From Streptomyces hoynatensis (GTDB lineage: Bacteria > Actinomycetota > Actinomycetes > Streptomycetales > Streptomycetaceae): DNA of 64,000 nucleotides. The notes beneath the pieces were generated by a model, which saw only the letters and a list, made by a program, of their open reading frames with translations, did not search any database and had not been told where the DNA came from. Of the stretch, positions 52,878 through 61,903 are shown in pieces; the first letter of the stretch is position 1, and every line of letters begins with the position of its first letter. A program made the translations under genes and the position numbers. Location of the stretch: assembly GCF_003626535.1 (NCBI RefSeq), contig NZ_RBAL01000007.1, positions 124,001 through 188,000 on the forward strand, read 5' to 3'.

Positions 52878-55800
52878 CGCGCGGTCTCCAGCTCCTCGGC
52901 CCGCGCGGGGTCCTCCAGCAGCGTCGCCAGCTCGAACCGCCGCGGCCACTGCCCGGTGGACCAGGCGAGACCCGCCGCAAGCCCCTCGAAGGTGGCCGCG
53001 TGCAGCGTGCCGTCCCCGGTCAGCCGCCAGGCCAGCTCCACGCCGTCGATCAGCAGCTCCTCGTGCTCCACGTACGTGGCCGGGGTGCCGGGGCCGAGCA
53101 GCTCCGCGGCCGCCGCCGGCACCTCCCGCCGGGCGCCGCCCTCCGGCGGCTCGGCGGGCAGCGCCGCGCTGAGCGGCCGCACGTCCAGCACCGCGGACAG
53201 CCCCGCGGCCAGCGCGGGCGGCACCGGGAGCAACGCCCGCCCCGCGGCCAGCGGCAGCAGGTCGGGGGCGTCCGCGACCAGCGCCGAGGCCGCGTCCACC
53301 ACCCGCGGCACCCCGTCCACCACGGCGCGCAGCTCGTCCGGCAGGGTGACCTCCTCCGGGTCCAGCTCGGCGAGCAGGGCGTACAGGCCGTGCAGCTGCG
53401 CCGGGCTCACCTCGACCTCCGGGTCGGCGAGCCGGGAGAGCAGGTCCGCCGCGCCCCCTGGCTCGGCGAGCAGCGCCCTGGCCGTGGTGCGCACGCCCAG
53501 CGCGTGCAGCACCTCGGCGTCCGCGTCCGCCGTGTCCGCGTCCTCGTACAGGCCCGCGAGCAGCGGGTCCCCCGTCGCCGAACGCAGCCCGGCCGGGCGC
53601 CGGCCGCCGAGCACCGGGGCGCCACGCAGCCACCAGGCGGTGTAGGAACGCGCCCGCTCGAAGGTGCCGTCCGGCATCCGCACGGAGACCGACGAGGTCA
53701 GCGCCTCGCGGAACGGGCTCCGGGACAGCAGCGCCAGCACCCGCGGCCAGGCGGCGTCCTCGACCAGCTCCAGGTCCCGCACCGCCACCACCTCGGCGGC
53801 CACCGGCGGCAGCGCGGCCTCGGGCAGGGCGTCCAGCAGGTCCTCGCACCACACGTCCACCGCGTCCAGCAGGCCCACGTCGTCCGGCTCGGCGTACGGG
53901 CCCTCGCGCGGGTCGAGCTCGTCCGGGTCGAGCACCACGTCCGCCGCCCGTATCAGCACGAAGTCCGCCTGCACGCCGACCGCGGTCAGCGGCTGCTCGC
54001 CCCAGCGGGCCGCCAGGTCCGGATCGCAGGCCGCCAGCTCGCCCTCCCTGATGACCTGCTGGAAGACGCTGCCCGGATAGACCAGCTCCCCCGCGGGGGT
54101 CAACTCGCCCTCCTCGTCCGGCAGCGCGAGGGCCGCGAGCCAGGGCGCCTCGCCCGGCCCAAGGCCGGCGTCGCGGACCAGGCCGAGGATCACCTCGGCC
54201 AGCTCGGCCGCCGTCGGGGCGTCCTCCTCCCACACGTCGGGGTCGGAGGAGGCGGCCACGGCGGCCCGCACCTGCGGGGTGGCGAGCACCGCGGCCGGCG
54301 TGGCCGCGCTCGCGCCCAGCTTCTCCAGCAGCGGGTGCGCCGCCTCCGGGTGGGCGATCTTCAGGCCGAGCCGCCCCAGCTCCGCCGGCTCGGTGCCGGG
54401 CACCGGCAGCAGCACCCGGCGCGGCCCCACCGTCGTCCTGCCGTCGGCGAGCGGCACCGGCAGCCCGGTCAGCAGCTCGGGGTCCACCCCGGCCAGCGAC
54501 TCGTACAGCCGCCACCACCAGCCGGGCGGGCGCTCGACGCCGGCCAGCCGGTCGATGATCTCGCCGAGCGAGACCCGGGTCACCTCCAGGACCCGCAGCT
54601 CGGCCCGCCGCTCCAGGCCGGCCGGCAGCAGCACCGGGAACAGCTCGGCGAGCACCGCGACCGTGTCGGCCCCGGCCCGCTCGACCAGCTCGGCGTCCCG
54701 TGGCCGCAGCGCCACCGGCACCTCCTCGCCCGCCTCGTCGAGCCCGGGCGCCGCCGCCGCGCTCGGCAGGAAGGGGGTGTCCGGCAGCCGGTCGAGCAGC
54801 AGCGTCCGCAGCGCCCCGTCCAGCTCCCCGCGCCCCAGCGGCCCCGGCACCAGGCCGAGGGTGCCGCTGGTGACCGGCCGCCAGTCGGCGAGCAGCGAGA
54901 CGTAGGTCTCGGCGGCGCGGCCGAGCAGGAAGTCGGTCAGGGGCCCCGGCGCGACGTGCCGGCGCGTGGGCTCGAGCGGGAAGCTCGCGATGAGCAGCGC
55001 GGGCAGCCCGAGCGGGTCGTCGGTCGGGGTCGGCGCGTGCACCACGGGCGGGCTCGCCGGCGCGGTCGGCGCGCCCTCGGCGTCCACCGGGACCGCCCAG
55101 GTCACCGACCAGTGCCGCCGCTCGCGCTCCTCGATCGGCCGGTCGGCGAGCAGCTCGGGCGCCGCCTCGCCCTCGGCGGTGGCCACCCGCCAGCGGGTGC
55201 TGCGCACGGCGCTGCCCGCCGGGCCCGGCTCCTCGGTGATCTGCGTGTACGAGCCGAACTGCCGCCTGGCGAGCGTCCGCACGCCGCGCGGCGTCTCCAC
55301 CGTGACCTCGGCGAGGCCGGGCAGGGTCAGCAGCAGCGTGTCGTCCACGGCGTCGAGCAGCCGGGTGGCCAGGTCCTCGGCGGCGGCGTCCCGCAGCGGC
55401 AGCACGACGGCGGTGTCCAGGCCCTCGGGCAGCGCGGCCAGGGTGGCGGCGTCCGCCTCGGGGCTCAGCGGGAAGGGCAGCCGCAGCAGCGGGACCGCGT
55501 GCCGCTGCCCCGCCCTGCGGTCCAGCTCGGCGAGCAGCGCGGGAGAGGACTCCCCCGCCGCCCGCGCCAGCTCGGTGGCCTCGCCGAGGGACCAGCGCAC
55601 CCCGCCGGTCACGCTGACGACGGCCGGCGCGTCGCTGACCGTCAGCACCGCGGCGAAGCCCACGCCGAAGCGGCCGACGGTGGCCGAGGAGTCGCGTTTG
55701 GCCGAGGCCCGCAGCGTCGAGAGCGACTCGACGCCCGCCGCGTCGAGCGGCTCTCCCGAGTTGGCGACGACGAGCACGCCGTCGCGCAGGCCGAGCCGCA

Positions 55801-56011
55801 GCCGCCCCGGCTTGCCGCCGCGCGCCGCCGCGTCCGCGGCGTTCTGCGCGAGCTCGATCACGAGCCGGTCCCGGTAGCCGCCCCTGGCCAGCTCTTCCTC
55901 CGCGTTCGCGTCCTCGCGGAACCGCGCGGCCGAGTCCGTCCAGGCGGCCAGGACGCCCCGCCGCAGCCGCTCGGTGCCGAAGCGGTCCCCGTCGTGGTGG
56001 TCGGTGGTCAC
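52865..56011 (-). CDS. Sacsin/Hsp90-like ATPase domain protein
   Basis: This 1048-aa protein has an N-terminal GHKL ATPase domain similar to that of sacsin and Hsp90. The N-box is RLVIELAQNAADAAARGGKP near residues 55-75, then LRDGVLVVANSGEPLD and STLRASAKRDSSATVGRFGV, followed by GFAAVLTVSDAP. The remaining 800 residues are acidic, Ala/Leu-rich and lack other domains I recognise. The GTG at 56011 has a TACTGT hexamer seven bases upstream and no ribosome site, a good leaderless start. It overlaps the GH114 lipoprotein gene downstream by 13 bp. I recognise it as the actinobacterial sacsin N-terminal ATP-binding-like family; its role is unknown. Confidence 0.87.
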   Translation of the reverse strand: MTTDHHDGDRFGTERLRRGVLAAWTDSAARFREDANAEEELARGGYRDRLVIELAQNAADAAARGGKPGRLRLGLRDGVLVVANSGEPLDAAGVESLSTLRASAKRDSSATVGRFGVGFAAVLTVSDAPAVVSVTGGVRWSLGEATELARAAGESSPALLAELDRRAGQRHAVPLLRLPFPLSPEADAATLAALPEGLDTAVVLPLRDAAAEDLATRLLDAVDDTLLLTLPGLAEVTVETPRGVRTLARRQFGSYTQITEEPGPAGSAVRSTRWRVATAEGEAAPELLADRPIEERERRHWSVTWAVPVDAEGAPTAPASPPVVHAPTPTDDPLGLPALLIASFPLEPTRRHVAPGPLTDFLLGRAAETYVSLLADWRPVTSGTLGLVPGPLGRGELDGALRTLLLDRLPDTPFLPSAAAAPGLDEAGEEVPVALRPRDAELVERAGADTVAVLAELFPVLLPAGLERRAELRVLEVTRVSLGEIIDRLAGVERPPGWWWRLYESLAGVDPELLTGLPVPLADGRTTVGPRRVLLPVPGTEPAELGRLGLKIAHPEAAHPLLEKLGASAATPAAVLATPQVRAAVAASSDPDVWEEDAPTAAELAEVILGLVRDAGLGPGEAPWLAALALPDEEGELTPAGELVYPGSVFQQVIREGELAACDPDLAARWGEQPLTAVGVQADFVLIRAADVVLDPDELDPREGPYAEPDDVGLLDAVDVWCEDLLDALPEAALPPVAAEVVAVRDLELVEDAAWPRVLALLSRSPFREALTSSVSVRMPDGTFERARSYTAWWLRGAPVLGGRRPAGLRSATGDPLLAGLYEDADTADADAEVLHALGVRTTARALLAEPGGAADLLSRLADPEVEVSPAQLHGLYALLAELDPEEVTLPDELRAVVDGVPRVVDAASALVADAPDLLPLAAGRALLPVPPALAAGLSAVLDVRPLSAALPAEPPEGGARREVPAAAAELLGPGTPATYVEHEELLIDGVELAWRLTGDGTLHAATFEGLAAGLAWSTGQWPRRFELATLLEDPARAEELETARWFD

Positions 56012-56018
56012 GAGTGCG

Positions 56019-56024
56019 ACAGTA
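56019..56024 (-). promoter_or_regulatory. -10-like element for a leaderless sacsin-like transcript
   Basis: On the minus strand TACTGT ends seven bases before the GTG start at 56011, and no Shine-Dalgarno sequence is present. Confidence 0.45.
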
Positions 56025-56105
56025 CCGGTTACGCCCGACACCCGTACGGCGGTGCCGAGGCGAGCGGCCGGGAAGCGGGGGCGCGCCCTCCCGCCGGGCG
56101 CCCGC

Positions 56106-56867
56106 CTACAGCGGGTCGGCCCCCAGGTGGTCCACGACCGGCGGGGCCGGGCGCTGCGCCTTCGGCATCTGGGCCGCCTCCGAGTGGGCCCCGCAGCCGT
56201 AGGCGAGCGAGACCACGCGCCCGTCCGCGGGCGAGTACGCGTTGCCGCAGATGCCGAAGGCCTGCCGCAGCCTGCCGGCCATCGGCAGCAGGAAGCCGCA
56301 GCTCACGCAGCCGGCCGGGGCCGCCTGTGCCATGGGCGTGGCCGGGCCGAACTGCTCCTCCCAGCGGTCGGCCGCCTCCTCCACGCCCAGCGGGGACAGC
56401 ACCCGCTGCCTGCCGAGACCCACCTCGGCGGCCACGTCCGTGAGGGAGCCGCGCTGCGCGCTCTCCGCCTCGGGGGCCTCGGCCAGGAAGCCGGGCACCA
56501 GCCGGGCGTCGTCCTCCTCGGCGGGCAGCAGGTCGCCCGGCCCGAGGTCGCCGGGGCGCAGCCGCTCGCTCCACGGCACCCACTCGGGGGCGAGCAGCGC
56601 GTCCGGCCCCGGCGTCAGCGCCACCTCGTCCACCGTGACGTAACGGGCCCGCGCCGCGCGGGCCACCGTCACCCCCCAGCGCCAGCCCGGGTAGCCCGGG
56701 TCCTCGCTCGCGAACAGGTGGGTGACCAGCCGGTCCCCCTCGGCGACGGCTCCCAGGTACCGGCCCAGCGGCTGCGGGTGCGCCGCCTGCGCCGCGGCGT
56801 CGCGGGCGAGCTCCACCGCCTCGGCGCAGAGCCGGTCGGGCGTACGGCTTCGCATCCCAGCTTTCAC
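56106..56867 (-). CDS. DUF3027 domain protein
   Basis: This 253-aa protein is of the actinobacterial DUF3027 family. Hallmarks are SRTPDRLCAEAVELARDAAA, GYPGWRWGVTVARAARARYV, LAPEWVPWSERLRPGDLGPG, and a C-terminal cysteine-rich part (CVSCGFLLPM, FGICGN, YGCGAHSE) that may bind zinc. Its function is unknown. The GTG at 56867 was chosen because AGGAGAGA lies seven bases upstream; an ATG at 56855 is internal to the same frame. It is divergent from an MFS gene, as in the S. coelicolor order I remember. It lies 94 bp upstream of the sacsin-like start, on the same strand. Confidence 0.88.
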   Translation of the reverse strand: MKAGMRSRTPDRLCAEAVELARDAAAQAAHPQPLGRYLGAVAEGDRLVTHLFASEDPGYPGWRWGVTVARAARARYVTVDEVALTPGPDALLAPEWVPWSERLRPGDLGPGDLLPAEEDDARLVPGFLAEAPEAESAQRGSLTDVAAEVGLGRQRVLSPLGVEEAADRWEEQFGPATPMAQAAPAGCVSCGFLLPMAGRLRQAFGICGNAYSPADGRVVSLAYGCGAHSEAAQMPKAQRPAPPVVDHLGADPL

Positions 56868-57303
56868 AGAACTCTCTCCTACGCCGTCGTGCCGGTGCGG
56901 GCGCCTGAGGGCGAACGGAGCCGACGGAGCGGAGGCTGGACCGCTGCGACGTCGTGCTGTACGAGGCAAGGCGCACCGTCGGCCCACGCTACCGCAAGCC
57001 GCGGACCACCCGACGCGGCGGCCCGAGGCCGCGGGCCCGGCCCTCCCGGCGCGGGCGCGGGCTCCGGCGCGGGCCCGGGCGTCACCCCCGCGTCACCCGG
57101 CCCCCACCCCCCGGTCACCGCCCCCCGGCCGTCCGCCGCCGCCCGCCGGTCACGGCCCCCGCCGCCCGGACGGCCCCGCCCGCCGCCGCCTTGCCCGGGC
57201 CGGCCGCGGGCCGTGGCCGCAGGCGGCCCGCGGCCCCTCGGGCACCACCGAGTCGGACGTCACAGCAGGAGCGGTACGGCCCCGAGCCCGTACGCTTGCA
57301 GGC
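56868..57303. other. Divergent intergenic region (436 bp)
   Basis: No gene is supported. The central part (57000-57200) is a GC-rich tract with GTCACC-type repeats. The right end carries a TACGCT hexamer seven bases before the MFS start. The left end carries the DUF3027 ribosome site. No clear -35/-10 pair was found for the leftward gene. Confidence 0.4.
57291..57296 (+). promoter_or_regulatory. -10-like element for a leaderless MFS transcript
   Basis: TACGCT ends seven bases before the GTG at 57304; no ribosome site is present. The hexamer is identical to that of serC. Confidence 0.45.
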
Positions 57304-58707
57304 GTGGCCGGTGGCAGCTCGTCCGATACCCGCACCAGGGCCAGGTCCGGGGTCTTCGCCCGGGTGGCCCGGTCGGCGGCGCACGCCGTGCACTCCCTGC
57401 TGCGGACCGTCGGCAGGCGCATCCGCCGGGCCACCCACGCGCACGGCGCGGGCGAGTCGGGACTCGCCAAGCTGATCGAGCTGCACGCGGTCAACTCGGC
57501 GGGCGACATGCTGATCACCATCGCCCTCGCCTCCACCATCTTCTTCTCCGTGCCCACCGACGAGGCGCGCGGCCGGGTGGCCCTCTATCTCGGCGTGACG
57601 ATGGCCCCCTTCATCCTGCTCGCCCCGGTGATCGGACCGCTGCTCGACCGGGTGCCGCACGGGCGGCGGGCGGCGATGGCCGGCGCGCTGCTGCTGCGCG
57701 GGGTGCTCGCGCTGGTCCTGGCGAGCGCGGTGGCCGGCGGCGGCACCCTGGAGCTCTACCCCGCGGCCCTGGGCGTCATGGTCTGCTCGAAGGCGTACAA
57801 CATCGTGCGCGCCGCCGTCGTGCCCCGGCTGCTGCCGCGCACCATCTCCCTGGTCAAGGCCAACGCCAGGATCACGCTCACCGGCCTGATCTCGGCGGGC
57901 GCCGCCGCCCCGGTGGGCGCGGGCCTCAACGTGATCGGCGAGCGCCTGCCGCTGTACGCCGCCTGCCTGATCACCTTCGCCGGCGCCGTCCTCTCCTTCC
58001 GGCTGCCGGGCAAGGTGGACCTGGCCCGCGGCGAGCGGACCCTGCACCTCGCCGAGCTCGCCGAGACCAGGGAGGCCATGGCGCGGGAGAAGGACGACGG
58101 CGGGCGCGGCGGCGTCCTGCGCGCCGAAGGCTCCCCGGTGTTCAAGGCGCTGGTGGCCAACGCCTCGCTGCGCGCCCTGTCCGGCTTCCTGCTGTTCTTC
58201 CTCGCGTTCCTGCTGCGCGGCGACGCCCTGCCGGGTCTGACGGCCGCGTTCTCGCTCGGCCTGGTCGGCGTGGCCGCCGGCACCGGCAACGCCCTGGGCA
58301 ACCTGCTGGGGAACCTGCTGCGCGAGCGCTCCCCCGAGCTGATCCTGCTCGGCACCCTCACGCTCGCGCTGATCGCCTCGGCCTCGGCCGCGCTCGCCTA
58401 CAACGCCTTCACGGTCGTCGGCGTCAGCGCCTCCGCCGGGATCTGCCAGGCCCTCGCGAAGCTCTCGCTGGACGCCCTGATCCAGCGGGACGTCCCGGAG
58501 GTGGTGCGCACCTCCGCGTTCGCCCGCTCCGAGACCGCGGTCCAGATGTCCTGGGTCGCGGGCGGCGCCATCGGCATCGGGCTGCCGCTGCACGGCTCCC
58601 TCGGCATGGGCATGGCCTGCCTGCTGGTGCTGCTCGGGGTCGTCGGCTCGGGCCGTGCGCTGCTGTCCGCCTCGCGCCGCGGCGGCGCGCACCCCCGCGT
58701 CCGGTGA
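57304..58707 (+). CDS. MFS transporter
   Basis: This 467-aa membrane protein has about ten to twelve transmembrane helices after a basic 55-residue N-terminal region. MFS-like segments include IELHAVNSAGDMLITIALAS, FILLAPVIGPLLDRVPHGRR and NALGNLLGNLLRERSPELIL. It resembles the conserved MFS protein next to DUF3027 and DUF2771 genes in Streptomyces. The GTG at 57304 is leaderless by spacing. The DUF2771 lipoprotein starts 28 bp downstream with its own -10-like element. The substrate is unknown. Confidence 0.85.
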   Translation: MAGGSSSDTRTRARSGVFARVARSAAHAVHSLLRTVGRRIRRATHAHGAGESGLAKLIELHAVNSAGDMLITIALASTIFFSVPTDEARGRVALYLGVTMAPFILLAPVIGPLLDRVPHGRRAAMAGALLLRGVLALVLASAVAGGGTLELYPAALGVMVCSKAYNIVRAAVVPRLLPRTISLVKANARITLTGLISAGAAAPVGAGLNVIGERLPLYAACLITFAGAVLSFRLPGKVDLARGERTLHLAELAETREAMAREKDDGGRGGVLRAEGSPVFKALVANASLRALSGFLLFFLAFLLRGDALPGLTAAFSLGLVGVAAGTGNALGNLLGNLLRERSPELILLGTLTLALIASASAALAYNAFTVVGVSASAGICQALAKLSLDALIQRDVPEVVRTSAFARSETAVQMSWVAGGAIGIGLPLHGSLGMGMACLLVLLGVVGSGRALLSASRRGGAHPRVR

Positions 58708-58723
58708 GCGGCGGCACCGCGGG

Positions 58724-58729
58724 TAACCT
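58724..58729 (+). promoter_or_regulatory. -10-like element for a leaderless DUF2771 transcript
   Basis: TAACCT ends six bases before the ATG at 58736; there is no ribosome site, although the preceding MFS gene could also feed transcription. Confidence 0.4.
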
Positions 58730-58735
58730 GCCCGC

Positions 58736-59326
58736 ATGACTGCGATCTCCAGGAGCCGGGGCCGCCGGGCCATCCGCACCACGATTGCCCTCGGCGCCGT
58801 TTCCGCGGGATTGGCCGCGCTCACCGGCTGCGAGAAGCCCAGCCCCAGCGCGCACTTCACGCTCCACTCGAACACCACCTCGCGCGCGGCGTCCGACGAC
58901 TGCTACGGCCACGGCGAGGCCCTCAGCGCCGACCAGGCGCTCGACTGCGCCGACGACGACGAGGGCATCCCGAGCTTCGGCACCACCCAGGGCGACACCT
59001 TCCGCGTCGGCGTGGACCCGAAGGTCGCGGACAACGGCTGGCTGCTGTTCGTCAACGGCCTGCTCTACGACCCGGAGCCCTTCACCACCACCTACCACAG
59101 CTTCTCCAGCGACGACCTGTACCGGGCGACGCAGGCCCAGGCGCAGTCGGGCGCGCCGGGCCAGGCCGCCGAGGACCGGGCCCTGCTGCTGAACGTGGTC
59201 GAGGTCTCCGACGACTACGACGCCGACCGCGTCGGGCAGGCGCAGAGCCAGGAGGACCGGCAGCAGGCGCTGATCAGCTCGATCGAGGGCGTGTGGAACG
59301 TCCGGCTGGAGCCGAAGGACGACTGA
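58736..59326 (+). CDS. DUF2771 lipoprotein
   Basis: This 196-aa exported lipoprotein has a basic N-terminus and a signal TIALGAVSAGLAALTGC with the lipobox LTGC near residue 32. It matches the actinobacterial DUF2771 family of unknown function by FTLHSNTTSRAASDDCYGHG, FRVGVDPKVADNGWLLFVNG and a C-terminal VWNVRLEPKDD. The mature domain contains one pair of cysteines (DDCYGHG and LDCADDD) that could form a disulfide outside the membrane. It is in line with the MFS gene and followed by the mqnB-mqnD pair, possibly as one transcript. Confidence 0.87.
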   Translation: MTAISRSRGRRAIRTTIALGAVSAGLAALTGCEKPSPSAHFTLHSNTTSRAASDDCYGHGEALSADQALDCADDDEGIPSFGTTQGDTFRVGVDPKVADNGWLLFVNGLLYDPEPFTTTYHSFSSDDLYRATQAQAQSGAPGQAAEDRALLLNVVEVSDDYDADRVGQAQSQEDRQQALISSIEGVWNVRLEPKDD

Positions 59327-59396
59327 GCCCCGCCCGGCCGGGCCCCGCCCGGCCCGGCCCGCGCGAAGGAGTTCACGAGGAGTCTGGGAGGCCCCG

Positions 59397-60140
59397 ATGC
59401 ACGCCCTGGTGGTCACCGCGGTCGCGCCCGAGCGCGATGCCGTGACCCGCGGGCTCGGCGCCGCCGCGCGGCGGCTGCCGCTGCCGGGCGGCCTCGCACT
59501 GCACCGCGTCTCCCGGCCCGGGGGCGGCCCCCTCCTCGACGTGCTGGCCGCGGGCGCCGGGCCCGCCGCGGCCGCCGCCGCGGCCGCCACCGCCCTCGCC
59601 CGCGGGCGCTACGACCTGGCCGTCTCGGCGGGCATCGGCGGCGGCTTCGCCCCGGCCGCCGCGGTCGGCTCCCTCGTGGTCGCGGACGCGATCCGCGCCG
59701 CCGACCTGGGGAGCCAGACCCCGGAGGGCTTCGCCGACGCGGCCGCGCTCGGTTACGGCGTGGTGGAGCACCGCCCGCCGGCCGCCCTGGCCGCCGCGCT
59801 GGCCGCCGCCACCGGCGCGGTGGCGGGCACCGTGCTCACCGTCTCGACCGTCACCGGCACCGCGGCCAGGGCCGCCGAGCTCGCCGCCCGCCACCCGGGC
59901 GCCGCCGCCGAGGCCATGGAGGGCTTCGGCGTCGCCTGCGCCGCCGCGCTGCACGGCGTGCCGGTGGCCGAGGTCCGGGCCGTCTCCAACCTGGTCGGCC
60001 CCCGCGACCGGGCCGCCTGGCGCATCCCGGCCGCCCTCGACGCCCTCACCGAAGCCTTCGCCACGGGATTCACCGCCGCTCTCGCCGGGACGCTGGCCCC
60101 GGCGGCAGGGGCACCGCGCACAGGGAGCAACGATGCCTGA
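59397..60140 (+). CDS. mqnB: Futalosine hydrolase
   Basis: MqnB removes the base from futalosine to give dehypoxanthine futalosine in the futalosine route to menaquinone, used by Streptomyces instead of the Men pathway. The 247-aa nucleosidase-fold protein starts MHALVVTAVAPERDAVTRGL. It has the phosphorylase-family motif LAVSAGIGGGFAPAAAVGSL, the specificity segment ADLGSQTPEGF, and the purine-nucleosidase signature AEAMEGFGVACAA, followed by AEVRAVSNLVGPRD. The ATG at 59397 has a GGGAGG site. The gene overlaps mqnD by eight bases, so the two enzymes are made together. Confidence 0.93.
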   Translation: MHALVVTAVAPERDAVTRGLGAAARRLPLPGGLALHRVSRPGGGPLLDVLAAGAGPAAAAAAAATALARGRYDLAVSAGIGGGFAPAAAVGSLVVADAIRAADLGSQTPEGFADAAALGYGVVEHRPPAALAAALAAATGAVAGTVLTVSTVTGTAARAAELAARHPGAAAEAMEGFGVACAAALHGVPVAEVRAVSNLVGPRDRAAWRIPAALDALTEAFATGFTAALAGTLAPAAGAPRTGSNDA

Positions 60141-60993
60141 ACCCACCGGCCCGGCCGAACCGCCGCTCGCCCTCGCCTACTCGCCCTGCCCCAACGACAC
60201 CTTCGTCTTCCACGCCTGGGCCCACGGCCTGCTGCCGGGCGCCCCCGCCGTGGACGTCACCTTCGCGGACATCGACGTCACCAACGGCCTGGCCGAGCGC
60301 GGCGAGGGCGACGTGCTGAAGGTGTCCTACGCGGTCCTGCCGTGGGTGCTCGGCGAGTACGCGCTGCTGCCGTGCGGGGGCGCCCTCGGCCGCGGCTGCG
60401 GCCCGCTGGTGCTCACCCGGGAGCCGGGCGAGCCCGCCGAGCTGGCCGGGCGGACCATCGCCGTGCCGAGCGAGCGGTCGACCGCCTACCTGCTGTTCCG
60501 GTTCTGGGCCGAGGCCATGGTGCCCGGCGGGGTCGGCGAGGTGCGGGTGCTGCCGTTCCACGAGATCATGCCCGCGGTCCGGGACGGCCGGGTGGACGCG
60601 GGCCTGGTCATCCACGAGGCCAGGTTCACCTACCAGCGCTTCGGGCTGCACCGGCTCGCCGACATGGGGGAGTTCTGGGAGGGCACCACCGGGCACCCGA
60701 TCCCGCTGGGCGCCATCATCGCCAGGCGCTCGCTCGGCGAGGAGCGCCTGGCCCGGATCACCGAGGCGATCCGGGCCTCCGTCCGGTACGCCTGGGCGGA
60801 CCCGGCGGCGAGCAGGGAGTACGTCCTGGCGCACGCCCAGGAGATGGAGCCCGCCGTCGCCGACGCCCACATCGGCCTGTACGTCAACGAGTTCACCGCC
60901 GACCTGGGCGAGGCCGGGTACGCGGCGGCCGGGGAACTGCTGGACCGGGCCGCCGCGCAGGGGCTCGTGCCGAAGGTGGGGCGCCTGGACTGA
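60133..60993 (+). CDS. mqnD: 1,4-dihydroxy-6-naphthoate synthase
   Basis: MqnD converts cyclic dehypoxanthine futalosine to 1,4-dihydroxy-6-naphthoate, the ring precursor of menaquinone. The 286-aa periplasmic-binding-protein-like fold is recognisable by LALAYSPCPNDTFVFHAWAH, DIDVTNGLAERGEGDVLKVS, PSERSTAYLLFRFWAE and the conserved VIHEARFTYQRFGL with the catalytic-type histidine. The ATG at 60133 is preceded by GGGAGC and lies inside the end of mqnB. Downstream is a pyrimidine-rich repeat and a convergent cold-shock gene. MqnA and MqnC are not in the window, matching their scattered positions in Streptomyces. Confidence 0.95.
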   Translation: MPEPTGPAEPPLALAYSPCPNDTFVFHAWAHGLLPGAPAVDVTFADIDVTNGLAERGEGDVLKVSYAVLPWVLGEYALLPCGGALGRGCGPLVLTREPGEPAELAGRTIAVPSERSTAYLLFRFWAEAMVPGGVGEVRVLPFHEIMPAVRDGRVDAGLVIHEARFTYQRFGLHRLADMGEFWEGTTGHPIPLGAIIARRSLGEERLARITEAIRASVRYAWADPAASREYVLAHAQEMEPAVADAHIGLYVNEFTADLGEAGYAAAGELLDRAAAQGLVPKVGRLD

Positions 60994-61085
60994 CCTCGCC
61001 CCGACCGGCCCCGAGCCGTCCTGTCCTGCCCCGACCTGCCTCGTCCTGCCCCGATCCGTCCTGATCCGTCCCGACTCGTCCCGGC
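60994..61085 (+). repeat. Pyrimidine-rich degenerate repeats between convergent genes
   Basis: About 90 bp of CGTCCTGCCCCGA-like and CGATCCGTCCTG-like units follow the mqnD stop and end at the cold-shock gene stop. They are imperfect 10-15 bp copies with no clear hairpin. Confidence 0.6.
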
Positions 61086-61469
61086 TCAGACGTCGAGCTG
61101 GTCGGCGACCGCCCGCAGCATGCCGGCGATCTTCCGGCCGCTCTGCCGGTCCGGGTACCTGCCGCGTTCGAGCTGCTGGGAGACGCCGTCGAGGAGGGTG
61201 GTCAGGTCCTGCACGATGGAGGCGAGTTCGTCGGGCTTGCGGCGCTGCGCGGCGGCCACCGAGGGGACCGGGTCGAGCAGGGTCACCGAGAGGGCCTGGT
61301 CGCCGCGTTGGCCGGCCACCACGCCGAACTCGACCCGCTGCCCGGGCTTGAGGCCGTCCACTCCGGCCGGCAAGGCAGAGGAGTGCACGAAGACATCGCC
61401 GCCGTCGTCCCGGGAGAGGAAGCCGAAGCCCTTCTCGCTGTTGAACCACTTGACCTTGCCGGTAGGCAC
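61086..61469 (-). CDS. Cold-shock-domain protein with a C-terminal extension
   Basis: This 127-aa protein has an N-terminal cold-shock domain (residues 1-65) with the two RNA-binding motifs KGFGFL and VFVHSSAL and the usual start [20 protein letters not shown]. The remaining 60 residues ([20 protein letters not shown] and [20 protein letters not shown]) form a helical extension absent from the classic 67-aa CspA-like proteins. This extended form is common in Streptomyces. It probably binds single-stranded RNA or DNA. The GTG at 61469 has GAGGAC nearby and fits the family start. It converges on mqnD and is divergent from the small membrane protein. Confidence 0.93.
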   Translation of the reverse strand: MPTGKVKWFNSEKGFGFLSRDDGGDVFVHSSALPAGVDGLKPGQRVEFGVVAGQRGDQALSVTLLDPVPSVAAAQRRKPDELASIVQDLTTLLDGVSQQLERGRYPDRQSGRKIAGMLRAVADQLDV

Positions 61470-61645
61470 GTGTCCTCGTCCTCGCACTCGTCACAACAAT
61501 GCGGCGGGCCGCTCGACCCGCCTCGATCTCCAGGCTAACCGCCCCTGGCCCGGTGACAAGATGCCGCCGGGCCGTTTCGGAGGATCACCGGGGATCACTG
61601 CCCCCGCCGCCTCGCAAGTATTCTCGCCTCTGCGACCCTGGGGAG

Positions 61646-61903
61646 GTGAGTGGAAGAAACCCAGGGGACGTGCTGGTGCGGGCGGGTGCGCTCGTCTTCG
61701 GCATCGGCGCGCTCGCCACGCTCGTCACCGTCACCCCGCTGTTCCTCGGCGCCGACCCGCTGCCGACCGCGGCCTATCTGCTGTCGATGCTCATGGGCGT
61801 CGGCTTCCTGCTGGCCGCCGCGGGGCTGCTGCGCGCCGTCAGGAGCGAACGCCGTCAGTCCGCCGCGGCGGAGGCGAGCCCCGCGCCGCCCCCGGCGAGA
61901 TAG
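61646..61903 (+). CDS. Small two-helix membrane protein
   Basis: This 85-aa protein has two transmembrane helices, ALVFGIGALATLVTVTPLFL and AYLLSMLMGVGFLLAAAGLL, and a basic tail RAVRSERRQSAAAE. It belongs to a conserved Streptomyces group of unknown function with a typical GDVLVRAGALVF beginning. The start is ambiguous: the GTG at 61646 encodes the conserved opening but lies within its own GGGAGG, while a GTG at 61676 has AGGGG upstream. A TATTCT -10-like hexamer occurs at 61619-61624. Its 3' end overlaps the convergent HAD gene by 49 bp. Confidence 0.75.
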   Translation: MSGRNPGDVLVRAGALVFGIGALATLVTVTPLFLGADPLPTAAYLLSMLMGVGFLLAAAGLLRAVRSERRQSAAAEASPAPPPAR

